Assembly (NCBI RefSeq): GCF_963853665.1
Contig: NZ_OY970459.1
Location: 1,922,001-1,986,000, forward strand
DNA length: 64,000 bases
Direction: 5' to 3'
Source: Mycobacterium decipiens
GTDB taxonomy: Bacteria; Actinomycetota; Actinomycetes; Mycobacteriales; Mycobacteriaceae
The notes under the pieces were generated by a model, which was not told the origin of the DNA, made no database searches, and was given only the letters and a program-made list of their open reading frames with translations. This document shows, in pieces, positions 10,879-23,900 of the stretch (the stretch's first letter is position 1; each line of letters starts with the position of its first letter). The position numbers and the translations under genes were made by a program.

Positions 10879-11211
10879 ATGAGACTCTTCCTGCTCCCGA
10901 CGGTGATCAGTCTGGCCGCCATGATCGGCACCGCCGCGCCGGCCTACGCCGATAGCAAGGACGATGAGTTCATCGCCTCACTCGATGCGGCGGGCCTTAC
11001 GTATCCGGACCCGGGCCGCGCAATAGCCGCCGGCAAAGCGGTGTGCAAATGGGCCGACGCCGGCAAGGGGGCGGTAGAGGTCGTCAGCGAAGTCCAAAAT
11101 GCCAACCCGGGGCTGCACGGGGACAGCGCTGCTCGGTTCCTGGCAATCGCGGCCAACGTGTACTGCCCCAAGGCCTTGTGGGGCGGTAGTGGGAAAGGCG
11201 GCCGCGGCTAG
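10879..11211 (+). CDS. DUF732-type secreted protein
   Basis: A 110-aa small exported protein. Residues 1-24 form a signal peptide with an AYA-DS cleavage site. The mature domain has the DUF732 look: FIASLDAAGLTYPDP, GKAVCKWADAG, then a second cysteine in NVYCPKALW that probably pairs with the first. The start is ATG 10879 with an AGGGAGG site just upstream; the longer reading from 10777 lacks these features. Proteins of this family are common in mycobacteria and their function is unknown. Confidence 0.85.
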   Translation: MRLFLLPTVISLAAMIGTAAPAYADSKDDEFIASLDAAGLTYPDPGRAIAAGKAVCKWADAGKGAVEVVSEVQNANPGLHGDSAARFLAIAANVYCPKALWGGSGKGGRG

Positions 11212-11722
11212 CGGCTGTCGGACGCGCTAGGCGCGTCGCGTACCGGCAGCGCTGGGTGGCGAGACCGGGGCGGGACCACGGCGTTGGTCGCATCAACGCC
11301 TGACTGAATGCCGACAATCGCGGCCCGCTCGCCATTCGGGGGCCTGGTCACAGGTCCGCTCCATCGGGTCCAGGTACCTGCTCCTGGGGCGGCACAGGCC
11401 GACGATCGGCAGATCTGTCTGCGGGTTCTGTCGTTTGCAGGCTTCGCTTGGGGTCGCGTATGGTCGCAGTAGATAGTTTTAAAAAGTAAATATTGCAGGA
11501 AGCAAGTCTTGCAGCTGGTAAATCTTGACGATGGTGCTGCTTCCTCGCCAACTGCGGATCGAGGAGCTAGCCTCTCCGTGCTCGACAGGGCTTTGAAAGT
11601 AGCTAGAGCGCAACAACTTTCGTCGGTGCAGCTGTCGTCCAGCGAGCCAAACTCGGCCACCACCTCAGGATCGAGGCTTGCAAACTGTCAGGAACTGCCG
11701 GAATTCGATGATTAGGAGACGC
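11212..11722. other. Non-coding stretch before the NRPS genes, with AT-rich promoter-like segment
   Basis: About 510 bp without a convincing gene. Only weak unrelated frames are open. Around 11470-11500 the sequence becomes strikingly AT-rich (TTTTAAAAAGTAAATATT) compared with the GC-rich surroundings, and this is the likely promoter region for the mbtH-NRPS transcript. In H37Rv the equivalent position holds an IS1081 fragment; I could not recognise one here. Confidence 0.5.
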
Positions 11723-11953
11723 GTGAATATCAATCCGTTCGACGATGATAATGGCACCTTCTTAGTCTTGGTCAACGAGGGGGAGCAGCACAGCTTATGG
11801 CCAGCTTTTGCCGAGATTCCGGCGGGCTGGCAGGTGGCTTTTGGTGAGGCGACGCGCGCTGCGTGCCAGGAGTATATCGAACAGAACTGGACCGACATTC
11901 GGCCGAAGAGTCTGCGCGACAAACTGGCCCAGGCACAGGATTTTGAGGCCTAA
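11723..11953 (+). CDS. MbtH-like NRPS partner protein
   Basis: A 76-aa MbtH-like protein. These small proteins bind NRPS adenylation domains and support their folding and activity. The family signature is complete: NPFDD, SLWPAF, PAGW, and [17 protein letters not shown] chose GTG 11723, which follows a TAGGAG site by 4 nt and gives the canonical start before NPFDD; an in-frame ATG at 11708 is possible. It sits 23 nt upstream of the NRPS gene and must serve it. Confidence 0.92.
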   Translation: MNINPFDDDNGTFLVLVNEGEQHSLWPAFAEIPAGWQVAFGEATRAACQEYIEQNWTDIRPKSLRDKLAQAQDFEA

Positions 11954-11976
11954 TCTGGGCGGATGCGTGTATTCGG

Positions 11977-14900
11977 ATGAAGGCAAATGACAACGCGTTT
12001 CGGCTGACGCGGGAACAATTAGACATATGGCTTGCGCAGCAAACAGGTCACTCGGATTTGGAGTGGCAGGTTGGCGTGTTGGTGAAAATCGAGGGCGCGT
12101 TAGCTCCTGATCTACTTGAGCAGGCTATCCGTCGCGTGGTGGGAGAGATCGAATCGGTCCGGGCCGCCTTCTTCGAGGTAGATGGCGAAGTTTCGCAAAG
12201 GGTGGTTGAACACCCGAACTTTGATGTTCCGCACTATGACGTCCGATGTTCGCGGGATCCGGTGCAGGAAGTTTATCGGCTAACGGCATCGATACGACGC
12301 ACGCCGATGTCATTAGCCGGTCCGCTGTTCAAATTTGCATCATTTCAGGCGCGGCCGAACGAATCTTACTTGTTCATATGCCTACATCATATCGTTGCCG
12401 ACGGGTTCAGCTGCTATCTGATTGCTAATCGAGTTGCAGCCGTCTACTCTGCGCTTGTCGCTGGTATGGATGGGTCGCCTGCATTTTTGGGCTCGCTGCG
12501 TGATTTGATTTGCCGTGAGGAAGAATATGAGGCGTCCAACGATTATCGTGAGGATCTGACTTACTGGACTGAAAATATTCCATTCGAAGACGCGCCGGAT
12601 TATGGGTTTGCGCAACCTGCGGACGAATATGATTCGGGCTTGGCCTCAGCGCGGGTCCCATTGGACCCTTCGATTATTGATCGAATTCAAGGATTGTCTC
12701 AAGCATTAGGTGTGCGGCCGGCGTCGATCATCACGGCGGCGTGCGCGCTCTTGGTGCGGGGGTGGTTCACAAGCGGTGACAGCTCACTGGTGGTGTTCGA
12801 TTTCCCGGTCAGCCGGCGAGTAGGTCCGGATTCGGGGATACCCGGGATGGTCTCTGGGGTTGTGCCGCTGGTGTTGCGGGCTTTGCCGGCAACGGTGGTT
12901 ACAGACTTCTGCGTGCATGTTGACGTGCGGATACGAGAAGCAGTGCAACATCAGAGATTTCCCGTGCAGGTTCTTGAGCGCAACGGTCACAGCAATGCAA
13001 CGGGCAGGCTGGTTGTCAATTTTGTCCCTTCGTCAACTATCCGGGATTTCGCTGGCGCCTCGGCGTCAGCGCTAGTTACGGCCTGGGGCCGGGTGGAGCA
13101 CTTTGGATTGTTCTTCATGAGGGCCGACGGTCAGCTCTTTCTGAGTACTGCGGGCGCGGGGCAACCGTTTTCAAATTTTGGCGTCTCTGCCTTGGCGGCC
13201 CGGTTGGAGCGGGTGTTGGCGGTGATGGTGGCCGATCCTGGCGCGATGTTGTCGTCGGTGGATGTGTTGGGGCGGGGTGAGGGGGCTCGCCTTGATGTGG
13301 TTGGTAATCGGGCGGTGTTGGATGCGTCGGGGGTGGGGGTGTCGGTTCCGGTGGTGTTTGGCCAGCAGGTGGCTTGTAGGCCGGAGGCGGCGGCGTTGGT
13401 GTGTGGGGGTCGGGTGTGGAGTTATCGCGAGGTTGATGTGGCCAGTAATCGGTTGGGGCATTTGTTGGCTGGTTTGGGGGTGGGTCGGGGTGTGGTGGTG
13501 GGGTTGTTGGTGGAGCGTTCGGCTCGGGCGGTGGTGGCGATTTTGGGGGTGTTGAAGAGTGGGGCGGCGTATGTGCCGATCGATCCGGGTTATCCCGAGG
13601 CCCGGATTGGGTTTTTGATCGAGGATGCCGCGCCGGTGGTGGTGCTTGCCAGTGCGGGGTTGGCGGGTCGGCTGGCTGGTCGTGATGTGGTGGTCATCGA
13701 TATTGATGATGCGCTAAGCGATACCTCTTATCCCGCTGGCGGGTTGCCGGCGCCGGCGGCCGATGACTTGGCCTACATCCTGTACACCTCGGGCACCACG
13801 GGAACCCCGAAGGGGGTGGGGATTGCTCATCGCAATATCACTCAGTTGTTTGGTTCGTTGGGTGCGGGTGTGGTGCCGGCGGTGGGGCAGGTTGTGGCGC
13901 AGTGTCATTCGTATGCGTTTGATGTTTCGGTGTGGGAGATGTGGGGGGCGTTGTTGCGTGGGGGGCGGTTGGTGGTGGTGCCCGAGTCGGTGACGCGTTG
14001 CCCGGAGGATTTTCATGAGTTGTTGGTGGCTGAACGGGTTGGTGTGTTGACTCAGACGCCTTCGGCGGTGGGCGCGTTGTCGGTGCGGGGGTTGGAGTCG
14101 GTGACGTTGGTGGTTGTGGGTGAGGCGTGTCCGGTTGAGGTGGTGGATCGGTGGGCGCCGGGGCGGGTGATGGTCAACGCCTACGGCCCAACCGAGACGT
14201 GGTACGCGTCGATGAGTGCGCCGTTGTGTGCGGGTTCGGGGGTGGTGCCGATTGGGTCGGCGGTGTCGGGGGCGGCGTTGTTTGTGTTGGATGGGTGGTT
14301 GCGGCGGGTGCCGGCCGGTGTGGTGGGGGAGTTGTATGTGGCCGGTGTGGGTGTGGGTGTGGGGTATTGGCGTCGGGCGGGGTTGACGGGGTCGCGGTTT
14401 GTGGCGTGTCCGTTCGGGGGGGCTGGTGCGCGGATGTATCGCACGGGGGATTTGGTGTATTGGGGTGCTGATGGGCAGTTGGTGTATGTGGGGCGTGCCG
14501 ATGAGCAGGTCAAGATTCGGGGGTATCGGGTTGAGTGTGGGGAGGTGGCTTCGGCGTTAGCGGCGTTGCCTGGGGTGGGTCAGGCGGTGGTGATTGCTCG
14601 TGAGGATCGGCCCGGGGATAGGCGGTTGGTGGGGTATGTGACCGGTGCGGTTGATCCGGGTGTGTTGCGTGCGCGGGTGGCTGAGCGGTTGCCGGCTTAT
14701 ATGGTGCCGGCGGCGGTGGTGGCGGTGGATGTGTTGCCGTTGACGGTTAATGGGAAGTTGGATATTCGGGCGTTGCCGGTCCCCGAATATGGTGGGGGCC
14801 AGCGGTATCGGGGTCCCGGTGGTGTGGTTGAGGAGGTTTTGGCCGGGATTTATGCCCAGGTGTTGGGGCTGGACCGGGTGGGGGTTGACGACTCGTTTTT

Positions 14901-17900
14901 CGATCTGGGTGGGGATTCGTTGTTGGCGATGCGGGTGGTCGCCGCGGTTAATCGGGCGTTGGATGCTGATCTTTCGGTGCGGGTGTTGTTTGAGGTGCCC
15001 ACGGTTGGCGGGTTGGCGGCGCGGGTGGGGGTGGGGTCGCGTCGGTGGACGCCGTTGGTGTGTGGTGAGCGGCCGGCGGTAATTCCGTTGTCGTTTGCCC
15101 AGCGTCGGTTGTGGTTTTTGGATCAGTTGGAGGGGCCTTCGCCGGTCTATAACATCCCGCTGGCGTTGGGGTTGAGTGGGCAGTTGGATGTGGCGGCGTT
15201 GGGTGCGTCGTTGGCCGATGTGGTGGGTCGTCATGAGAGTTTGCGCACGGTGTTTAACGCGGTGGATGGGATCGCCGAGCAGGTGGTCATCCCTGCGGAG
15301 CGGGTGGGTTTGGATTGGGGTGTTGTCGATGCGAGCGGGTGGTCGCGGCGTCGGCTGAGTGAGGCCATTAACGCCGAGGTGGGTCATTGTTTTGATTTGG
15401 CGGCCCGGATTCCGCTGCGGGCGCGGTTGTTTGGTGTTGCCGAGCAGGAGCATGTGTTGGTGCTTGTGGTGCACCATGTTGCTGCTGATGGTTGGTCGCT
15501 GCGGCCGTTGGCCGCCGATTTGAGTGCGGCCTATGCCGCCCGGTGTGCGGGTCGGGCTCCGGGGTGGGCTGATTTGGCGGTGCAGTATGTGGACTACACG
15601 TTGTGGCAGCGGGCGAATCTGGGGGAGTTGGCCGATCCCGGTAGTGGGGTGGGGGCCCAATTGGCGTATTGGGAACGGGCTTTGGCCGGGATGGCTGAGC
15701 GGGTTCGGTTGCCCACCGATCGGGCTTATCCCCCGGTTGCCGATCATCGCGGCGCCAGTATCGGGGTGGGGTGGTCGGCGCAGTTGCAGCAGCGGGTGGC
15801 TCGGGTGGCTCGGGAGCATCACGCGAGCAGTTTCATGGTGATTCAGGCGGCGCTGGCGGTGTTGTTGGCCAAGATCAGCGGTAGTTCTGATGTGGCGGTG
15901 GGGGTTGCGGTTGCTGGTCGTGGTGAGCCGGCGCTGGATGAGTTGGTGGGGTTTTTCGTCAACACCGTGGTGGTGCGGGTGCAGGTGGCCGGTGGCGGCA
16001 CCTTCGCGGAATTGTTGGCGCAGGTGCGTCAGCAGAGTTTGGCGGCTTTTGAGCATCAAGAGGTGCCTTTTGAGGTGGTGGTGGAGCGGCTTAATCCGGT
16101 GCGTTCGTTGACTCATCACCCGTTGGTGCAGGTGATGTTGGCCTGGCAAAACAACGAATCCGCGGAGCTGACCCTGGGTGATTTGCGGGTCAAGCCCTTG
16201 GCGGTGGATACCCACAGTGCGCGTATGGATCTGACGTTTTCTTTGGGGGAACGTTTCACCGATGCGGGTGCGCCCGCCGGGATCAGCGGCGCGGTGGAGT
16301 TTCGTACCGATGTTTTCGATGCGGCAACCATCCAGACGCTCATCGCCCGGTTGGAGCGGGTGTTGGCGGTGATGGTGGCCGATCCTGGCGCGATGTTGTC
16401 GTCGGTGGATGTGTTGGGGCGGGGTGAGGGGGCTCGCCTTGATGTGGTTGGTAATCGGGCGGTGTTGGATGCGTCGGGGGTGGGGGTGTCGGTTCCGGTG
16501 GTGTTTGGCCAGCAGGTGGCTTGTAGGCCGGAGGCGGCGGCGTTGGTGTGTGGGGGTCGGGTGTGGAGTTATCGCGAGGTTGATGTGGCCAGTAATCGGT
16601 TGGGGCATTTGTTGGCTGGTTTGGGGGTGGGTCGGGGTGTGGTGGTGGGGTTGTTGGTGGAGCGTTCGGCTCGGGCGGTGGTGGCGATTTTGGGGGTGTT
16701 GAAGAGTGGGGCGGCGTATGTGCCGATCGATCCGGGTTATCCCGAGGCCCGGATTGGGTTTTTGATCGAGGATGCCGCGCCGGTGGTGGTGCTTGCCAGT
16801 GCGGGGTTGGCGGGTCGGCTGGCTGGTCGTGATGTGGTGGTCATCGATATTGATGATGCGCTAAGCGATACCTCTTATCCCGCTGGCGGGTTGCCGGCGC
16901 CGGCGGCCGATGACTTGGCCTACATCCTGTACACCTCGGGCACCACGGGAACCCCGAAGGGGGTGGGGATTGCTCATCGCAATATCACTCAGTTGTTTGG
17001 TTCGTTGGGTGCGGGTGTGGTGCCGGCGGTGGGGCAGGTTGTGGCGCAGTGTCATTCGTATGCGTTTGATGTTTCGGTGTGGGAGATGTGGGGGGCGTTG
17101 TTGCGTGGGGGGCGGTTGGTGGTGGTGCCCGAGTCGGTGACGCGTTGCCCGGAGGATTTTCATGAGTTGTTGGTGGCTGAACGGGTTGGTGTGTTGACTC
17201 AGACGCCTTCGGCGGTGGGCGCGTTGTCGGTGCGGGGGTTGGAGTCGGTGACGTTGGTGGTTGTGGGTGAGGCGTGTCCGGTTGAGGTGGTGGATCGGTG
17301 GGCGCCGGGGCGGGTGATGGTCAACGCCTACGGTCCGACCGAGACCACGATGTGTGTCTCGATGAGTGCGCCGTTGTGTGCGGGTTCGGGGGTGGTGCCG
17401 ATTGGGTCGGCGGTGTCGGGGGCGGCGTTGTTTGTGTTGGATGGGTGGTTGCGGCGGGTGCCGGCCGGTGTGGTGGGGGAGTTGTATGTGGCCGGTGTGG
17501 GTGTGGGTGTGGGGTATTGGCGTCGGGCGGGGTTGACGGGGTCGCGGTTTGTGGCGTGTCCGTTCGGGGGGGCTGGTGCGCGGATGTATCGCACGGGGGA
17601 TTTGGTGTATTGGGGTGCTGATGGGCAGTTGGTGTATGTGGGGCGTGCCGATGAGCAGGTCAAGATTCGGGGGTATCGGGTTGAGTGTGGGGAGGTGGCT
17701 TCGGCGTTAGCGGCGTTGCCTGGGGTGGGTCAGGCGGTGGTGATTGCTCGTGAGGATCGGCCCGGGGATAGGCGGTTGGTGGGGTATGTGACCGGTGCGG
17801 TTGATCCGGGTGTGTTGCGTGCGCGGGTGGCTGAGCGGTTGCCGGCTTATATGGTGCCGGCGGCGGTGGTGGCGGTGGATGTGTTGCCGTTGACGGTTAA

Positions 17901-20900
17901 TGGGAAGTTGGATATTCGGGCGTTGCCGGTCCCCGAATATGGTGGGGGCCAGCGGTATCGGGGTCCCGGTGGTGTGGTTGAGGAGGTTTTGGCCGGGATT
18001 TATGCCCAGGTGTTGGGGCTGGACCGGGTGGGGGTTGACGACTCGTTTTTCGATCTGGGTGGGGATTCGTTGTTGGCGATGCGGGTGGTCGCCGCGGTTA
18101 ATCGGGCGTTGGATGCTGATCTTTCGGTGCGGGTGTTGTTTGAGGTGCCCACGGTTGGCGGGTTGGCGGCGCGGGTGGGGGTGGGGTCGCGTCGGTGGAC
18201 GCCGTTGGTGTGTGGTGAGCGGCCGGCGGTAATTCCGTTGTCGTTTGCCCAGCGTCGGTTGTGGTTTTTGGATCAGTTGGAGGGGCCTTCGCCGGTCTGT
18301 AACATCCCGCTGGCGTTGGGGTTGAGTGGGCAGTTGGATGTGGCGGCGTTGGGTGCGTCGTTGGCCGATGTGGTGGGTCGTCATGAGAGTTTGCGCACGG
18401 TGTTTAACGCGGTGGATGGGATCGCCGAGCAGGTGGTCATCCCTGCGGAGCGGGTGGGTTTGGATTGGGGTGTTGTCGATGCGAGCGGGTGGTCGCGGCG
18501 TCGGCTGAGTGAGGCCATTAACGCCGAGGTGGGTCATTGTTTTGATTTGGCGGCCCGGATTCCGCTGCGGGCGCGGTTGTTTGGTGTTGCCGAGCAGGAG
18601 CATGTGTTGGTGCTTGTGGTGCACCATGTTGCTGCTGATGGTTGGTCGCTGCGGCCGTTGGCCGCCGATTTGAGTGCGGCCTATGCCGCCCGGTGTGCGG
18701 GTCGGGCTCCGGGGTGGGCTGATTTGGCGGTGCAGTATGTGGACTACACGTTGTGGCAGCGGGCGAATCTGGGGGAGTTGGCCGATCCCGGTAGTGGGGT
18801 GGGGGCCCAATTGGCGTATTGGGAACGGGCTTTGGCCGGGATGGCTGAGCGGGTTCGGTTGCCCACCGATCGGGCTTATCCCCCGGTTGCCGATCATCGC
18901 GGCGCCAGTATCGGGGTGGGGTGGTCGGCGCAGTTGCAGCAGCGGGTGGCTCGGGTGGCTCGGGAGCATCACGCGAGCAGTTTCATGGTGATTCAGGCGG
19001 CGCTGGCGGTGTTGTTGGCCAAGATCAGCGGTAGTTCTGATGTGGCGGTGGGGGTTGCGGTTGCTGGTCGTGGTGAGCCGGCGCTGGATGAGTTGGTGGG
19101 GTTTTTCGTCAACACCGTGGTGGTGCGGGTGCAGGTGGCCGGTGGCGGCACCTTCGCGGAATTGTTGGCGCAGGTGCGTCAGCAGAGTTTGGCGGCTTTT
19201 GAGCATCAAGAGGTGCCTTTTGAGGTGGTGGTGGAGCGGCTTAATCCGGTGCGTTCGTTGACTCATCACCCGTTGGTGCAGGTGATGTTGGCCTGGCAAA
19301 ACAACGAATCCGCGGAGCTGACCCTGGGTGATTTGCGGGTCAAGCCCTTGGCGGTGGATACCCACAGTGCGCGTATGGATCTGACGTTTTCTTTGGGGGA
19401 ACGTTTCACCGATGCGGGTGCGCCCGCCGGGATCAGCGGCGCGGTGGAGTTTCGTACCGATGTTTTCGATGCGGCAACCATCCAGACGCTCATCGCCCGG
19501 TTGGAGCGGGTGTTGGCGGTGATGGTGGCCGATCCTGGCGCGATGTTGTCGTCGGTGGATGTGTTGGGGCGGGGTGAGGGGGCTCGCCTTGATGTGGTTG
19601 GTAATCGGGCGGTGTTGGATGCGTCGGGGGTGGGGGTGTCGGTTCCGGTGGTGTTTGGCCAGCAGGTGGCTTGTAGGCCGGAGGCGGCGGCGTTGGTGTG
19701 TGGGGGTCGGGTGTGGAGTTATCGCGAGGTTGATGTGGCCAGTAATCGGTTGGGGCATTTGTTGGCTGGTTTGGGGGTGGGTCGGGGTGTGGTGGTGGGG
19801 TTGTTGGTGGAGCGTTCGGCTCGGGCGGTGGTGGCGATTTTGGGGGTGTTGAAGAGTGGGGCGGCGTATGTGCCGATCGATCCGGGTTATCCCGAGGCCC
19901 GGATTGGGTTTTTGATCGAGGATGCCGCGCCGGTGGTGGTGCTTGCCAGTGCGGGGTTGGCGGGTCGGCTGGCTGGTCGTGATGTGGTGGTCATCGATAT
20001 TGATGATGCGCTAAGCGATACCTCTTATCCCGCTGGCGGGTTGCCGGCGCCGGCGGCCGATGACTTGGCCTACATCCTGTACACCTCGGGCACCACCGGA
20101 ACCCCGAAGGGGGTGGCCGTCACCCACAACGGCATCGCCGACCTAGTGACCAGCCACGTTGAGCGTCTGGGCATTTCGCCCAACAGCCGGATTCTGCAGT
20201 TCGCTCCGTTGATGTTCGATGCTTCCGTCGGGAACATGTGGTTTGCCTTGTTGACCGGAGCAGCCGCGGTGATACCCGACAACGACCAGGCGCTGCCGGG
20301 CACCGAACTAGCTGACTTCATGGTCCAGCAAAAAATCTCCCACGCGGTGTTCACGCCTACGGCGTTGGCTGCCCTCCCCGCCAATCAATTGCACGGCATG
20401 ACGCTGCTGGTGGGCGGCGAGGTCTGCACCAAAGAACTCGTGGACCGATACGCCGCCGTGGCGACACTGATAAACGAGTACGGCACGACCGAGACGACGG
20501 TGGATTCGACCATGACGGGCCCGCTGGAAAGCGGTTCGGGGGTGGTGCCGATTGGGTCGGCGGTGTCGGGGGCGGCGTTGTTTGTGTTGGATGGGTGGTT
20601 GCGGCGGGTGCCGGCCGGTGTGGTGGGGGAGTTGTATGTGGCCGGTGTGGGTGTGGGTGTGGGGTATTGGCGTCGGGCGGGGTTGACGGGGTCGCGGTTT
20701 GTGGCGTGTCCGTTCGGGGGGGCTGGTGCGCGGATGTATCGCACGGGGGATTTGGTGTATTGGGGTGCTGATGGGCAGTTGGTGTATGTGGGGCGTGCCG
20801 ATGAGCAGGTCAAGATTCGGGGGTATCGGGTTGAGTGTGGGGAGGTGGCTTCGGCGTTAGCGGCGTTGCCTGGGGTGGGTCAGGCGGTGGTGATTGCTCG

Positions 20901-23900
20901 TGAGGATCGGCCCGGGGATAGGCGGTTGGTGGGGTATGTGACCGGTGCGGTTGATCCGGGTGTGTTGCGTGCGCGGGTGGCTGAGCGGTTGCCGGCTTAT
21001 ATGGTGCCGGCGGCGGTGGTGGCGGTGGATGTGTTGCCGTTGACGGTTAATGGGAAGTTGGATATTCGGGCGTTGCCGGTCCCCGAATATGGTGGGGGCC
21101 AGCGGTATCGGGGTCCCGGTGGTGTGGTTGAGGAGGTTTTGGCCGGGATTTATGCCCAGGTGTTGGGGCTGGACCGGGTGGGGGTTGACGACTCGTTTTT
21201 CGATCTGGGTGGGGACAGCATTTTGGCGATTCAGGTGGTCGCGCGGGCTCGTGGGGCTGGCGTGTTGTGTCGACCGCGGGACGTGTTCGCCGAGCAGACC
21301 GTGGCCGGGGTGGCCCGGGTCGCCACTGTCGCCGGTGAAGTCCTCGAGGTTGCTGGCGGTGACGCGGGTGTGGGCCAGGTGTTGGCGACCCCGATTGTGC
21401 GCTGGCTGGAAACTGTGGATGGCCCAGTGCGGCAGTTCAATCAGACGATGGTGGTGCAGGCCCCGGCGGGGGTGAGCGAGGCCGGTGTGGCGGTGGTGCT
21501 GCAGGCGCTGTTGGATCGGCACGCCATGCTGCGGCTCCGGGTCGGTGATGACGGCGCGGGGGGTTGGTCGTTGCATGCGGGGCCGCCGGGGTGTGTGGAT
21601 GCGCGCCGGTGTTTGCAGGCTGTGGGGGTGTTGTCCGACGAGGCGCTGGCGCGGGCGTGGTCGCGGTTGGATCCGGCCGCTGGGGTGATGGTGAGCGCGC
21701 TGTGGGTCGGTTCCACCGCCCAGTTGGCGTTGGCGATTCATCACTTGGCAGTTGACGGGGTGTCATGGCGGATCTTGCTGGATGACCTCAACAGGGCCTG
21801 GGATCAACACCGTAGCGGCGAGCAGGTGGTGGCGGCGGCGGTAGGGACGTCGTTTCGGCGGTGGGCGTCGGTGTTGGCCGAATATGCGCGTCGTCCGGCG
21901 GTGGTGGAGCAGGCGGCTGCTTGGCGGAAGGTGCTGGGGGTGCCGGCGGCACTGCCGGCGGTGGAGCCGGCGGTGGATACGTTTGCCACGGCGTCGTCGA
22001 TGTCGGTGTCGTTGGATGTGGAGACGACTCGCCGACTGCTAGGTGAGGTGCCGGCGGCGTTTCATGCCGGGGTGCAAGATGTGCTTTTGATCGCGTTCGC
22101 GTTGGCGTGGGCGCAGTTTTTCGGCAGTAGCGGGACGCCGATCGGCATTGACGTCGAGGGTCATGGCCGCCACGAGGAGGTGGCTGCCGGTGTTGATTTG
22201 TCGCACACGGTGGGGTGGTTCACCACCAAGTACCCGGTGGCGTTGCGGGTGGGCGGGTTGGATTGGGCGCAGGTGGTGGTCGGTGCTGCCGCGTTGGGGG
22301 CGGTGGTCAAGGATGCCAAGGAGCAGCTTCGGGCCCATCCAGACGGTTTGACGTACGGTTTGCTGCGGTATTTGAACGCCGACGTTGAGTTGACCGGGGC
22401 TGACCCGGTGATCGGGTTCAACTATCTGGGGCGTTTCGGTACACCGGGGCGGGCTGATGCCGGTGAGGACGGCTGGCGGATCGCAAAGTGGGGTTCGTTG
22501 TCTCCCGACAGCAACGCCGGCTCGTTGATGCCGTTGCTGCACACCGTGGAGGTCAATGCGGTCACCGTCGATGCGCAGGCCGGCCCGCAACTACAGGCCC
22601 ACTGGACTTGGGCGTCGTCCAAACTTGATCGTGACCAGATCACCCGGGTCGGGCAGTTGTGGTTTGCGGCCCTCGATGGGTTGTGCGCGCATGTGGGCCG
22701 TGGTGGGGGTGGGTTAAGCCCGTCTGATCTTGCGCCTGCCCGGCTTAGCCAGCGGCAGATCGAGCGGCTCGAGCAGTGCTACCGCCTCGCTGATGTGTTG
22801 CCGCTGACCCCGACGCAGCGGGAGATGCTTGTCCACGCGAGCGGGCCGCCGGGCCGCACCGCGGTGTATGTGGTGCAGCTCGACATCGGCTTGGCTGGCC
22901 CGGTTGATCAGCACCGCTGGGGTCAGGCGGTGCATACCGTGGTCAACCGTCATCCCAATCTGGTGGCCCGGTTCGCATGGCGACACCTCGATGAGCCGGT
23001 GCAGATCATCCCGGGTGCTCCCGAGCCGGCCTGGCGGTACGTCGATCTTGGCGATGTCGGTGATATTGAGGGCCAGGAGCAGATCGGGCGGGTGTGCGCC
23101 GCCGAACGCGCCGCGGTCGCCGATGTCGATGGCGGTGGCAGTGCCTTTCGGGCTGTGTTGATAAGTACCGCAGCGCATCGACACCGGTTTGTGCTCACCA
23201 TGCACCACCTGGTGTGTGACGGCTGGTCGCTGCCGATCCTGCTGCACGAGATTTTCGCCGTTTACACCAGACAGCCGTTGGCCGCACCGGTGCCGTATCG
23301 CAGGTTTGTCGCCTGGCTTGCCGGCTGTGACCTCGATTCCGCACGCGCGGCATGGCGTGAGGTGTTCGCCGGTTTTACGCAGCCCACCCTGGTGGGCCCA
23401 CCGGATCGGTCGGGGCTCGTTGAGGGCGCTGCGAAGGGATTCTTGCTCTCCGCTGAGATCACCGAAGCGATCGGTGGTTTGGCGCGCTCATGTCATGTCA
23501 CCGTCAGCACCGTGTTGCACGCGGTCTGGGCGCAGCTACTGAGCTGGCTAACCGGCCACCACGATGTCGCGTTTGGCATCTCGGTGTCGGGGCGCCCGGC
23601 GGAGCTGGCCGGCGTGCAATCCATGGTGGGCCTGTTGATCAACACGGTGCCGGTGCGGGCCCGGATCACACCCACGACCACCGCCGCCGACCTGTTGGAC
23701 CAACTCCAGCACGCCCACCACAACACCCTTGAGCACCAGCACCTAGCCCTGGCCGAGATCCACCGCCTCACCGGCCACCAAAGGTTGTTCGACACCCTTT
23801 TCGTCTACGAGAACTACCCCATGGACACCCTGGACACCCCGGGCGCCGACGACGAGTTGACCCTCACCCACATCACCGGCTTTGAATTCAGCCACTACCC

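Noticed and set aside
14557..19758. Two 683-codon open frames on the strand opposite the NRPS
   Set aside because: They are made of proline, histidine, arginine and glutamine runs, mirror the biased codons of the NRPS, and occur because the coding strand is poor in antisense stop codons. They are shadows.
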